Shown here piece by piece: positions 5,595 to 5,841 of a stretch of 5,841 nt of DNA. The translations under genes were made by a program, and so were the position numbers. Source of the stretch: Spirochaetaceae bacterium (GTDB lineage: Bacteria; Spirochaetota; Spirochaetia; DSM-27196; Salinispiraceae). Numbering within the stretch: position 1 is the stretch's first letter; each line of letters opens with the position of its first letter. The notes beneath the pieces were generated by a model, which was not told the origin of the DNA, did not search any database, and saw only the letters and a list, made by a program, of their open reading frames with translations. The stretch is taken from positions 1 to 5,841 of the forward strand of contig SKVS01000149.1 in NCBI GenBank assembly GCA_007129335.1, given 5' to 3'.

Positions 5595-5841
5595 GTTGGT
5601 GGCCATGCCAGTATGAATCCCTTAAGGCTATGACCTCCTGGTTTACCAGGTATTCTTCAAAGAGCATCATACGGTCAATTACCCCGCCGGGAACAAATTC
5701 AATGATCCGATTGGCAATAGATGAAATAAACTGATGGTCATGGCTGTTGAACAAGACAACCTCCGGGAAATCGATGAGACCGTTATTTAAGGCGGTAATA
5801 GATTCCAGATCCAGATGGTTGGTCGGTTCATCCAGAATGAG
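5581..5841 (-). CDS. ABC-F family ATPase (YkpA/YbiT-like), C-terminal end only
   Basis: The last 86 residues of a soluble ABC-F protein, a family of twin-ATPase proteins that act on the ribosome rather than in membranes; the 5' part lies beyond 5841. The fragment opens in the second nucleotide-binding domain at Walker B, LILDEPTNHLDLES. The switch His follows in FNSHDHQF, and then IANRIIEFVPGGVIDRMMLFEEYL, which resembles the YkpA/YbiT branch. This stretch is too short to name the subfamily firmly. The C-terminal tail (LRDSYWHGHQRVQI) ends at a TAG inside the 19-bp tandem repeat, so the final residues may have been altered by repeat acquisition. It converges on the photolyase gene, with 70 bp between the stops. 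Confidence 0.9.
   Translation of the reverse strand, partial: LILDEPTNHLDLESITALNNGLIDFPEVVLFNSHDHQFISSIANRIIEFVPGGVIDRMMLFEEYLVNQEVIALRDSYWHGHQRVQI

Overview
The window looks like chromosomal DNA of a diderm bacterium, most likely a spirochaete. The best clue is the stand-alone CheY-like receiver at 3285-3737: its N-terminal extension and its YIVKPLDRKKVL-type C-terminus resemble, from memory, a receiver family common in Spirochaeta and Treponema. The soluble, non-lipoprotein solute-binding protein fits an organism with a periplasm. The taxon is inferred and was not tested by a search.

Left two thirds (1-3737, minus strand): one compact operon, read right to left. It encodes a response regulator, an OppB/DppB-type permease, an OppD/DppD-type ATPase, an OppF/DppF-type ATPase, and a family 5 solute-binding protein cut by the window edge. 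Every junction overlaps or abuts. Together they are most of a peptide/nickel-type ABC importer, but the usual second permease (OppC/DppC) is not between the first permease and the ATPases. A well-formed promoter sits directly on the response regulator start and suggests leaderless transcription.

Middle (3738-4040): the divergent intergenic region between the operon and a photolyase gene. It holds a 165-bp non-coding element (3831-3995) with perfect 17-bp terminal inverted repeats beginning CAGGG. A 10-bp direct repeat with one mismatch flanks it, the signature of a MITE-like insertion. Inside it is a perfect 60-bp palindrome with no spacer (3900-3959). Each arm carries a sigma70-like promoter pointing outward, one toward the operon and one toward the photolyase gene.

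Right third (4041-5841): a complete class II CPD photolyase gene on the plus strand. It converges on the 3' end of an ABC-F family ATPase gene on the minus strand, cut by the window edge. A perfect three-copy 19-bp tandem repeat (5538-5594) lies between them, and its first copy supplies the ABC-F stop codon.

The genes belong to known families. The most unusual part of the window is the insertion with its palindrome and paired promoters between two divergent transcription units. Next come the coupling of a receiver gene to an importer across an A_AAA_AAA slippery heptamer, and the 19-bp repeat.
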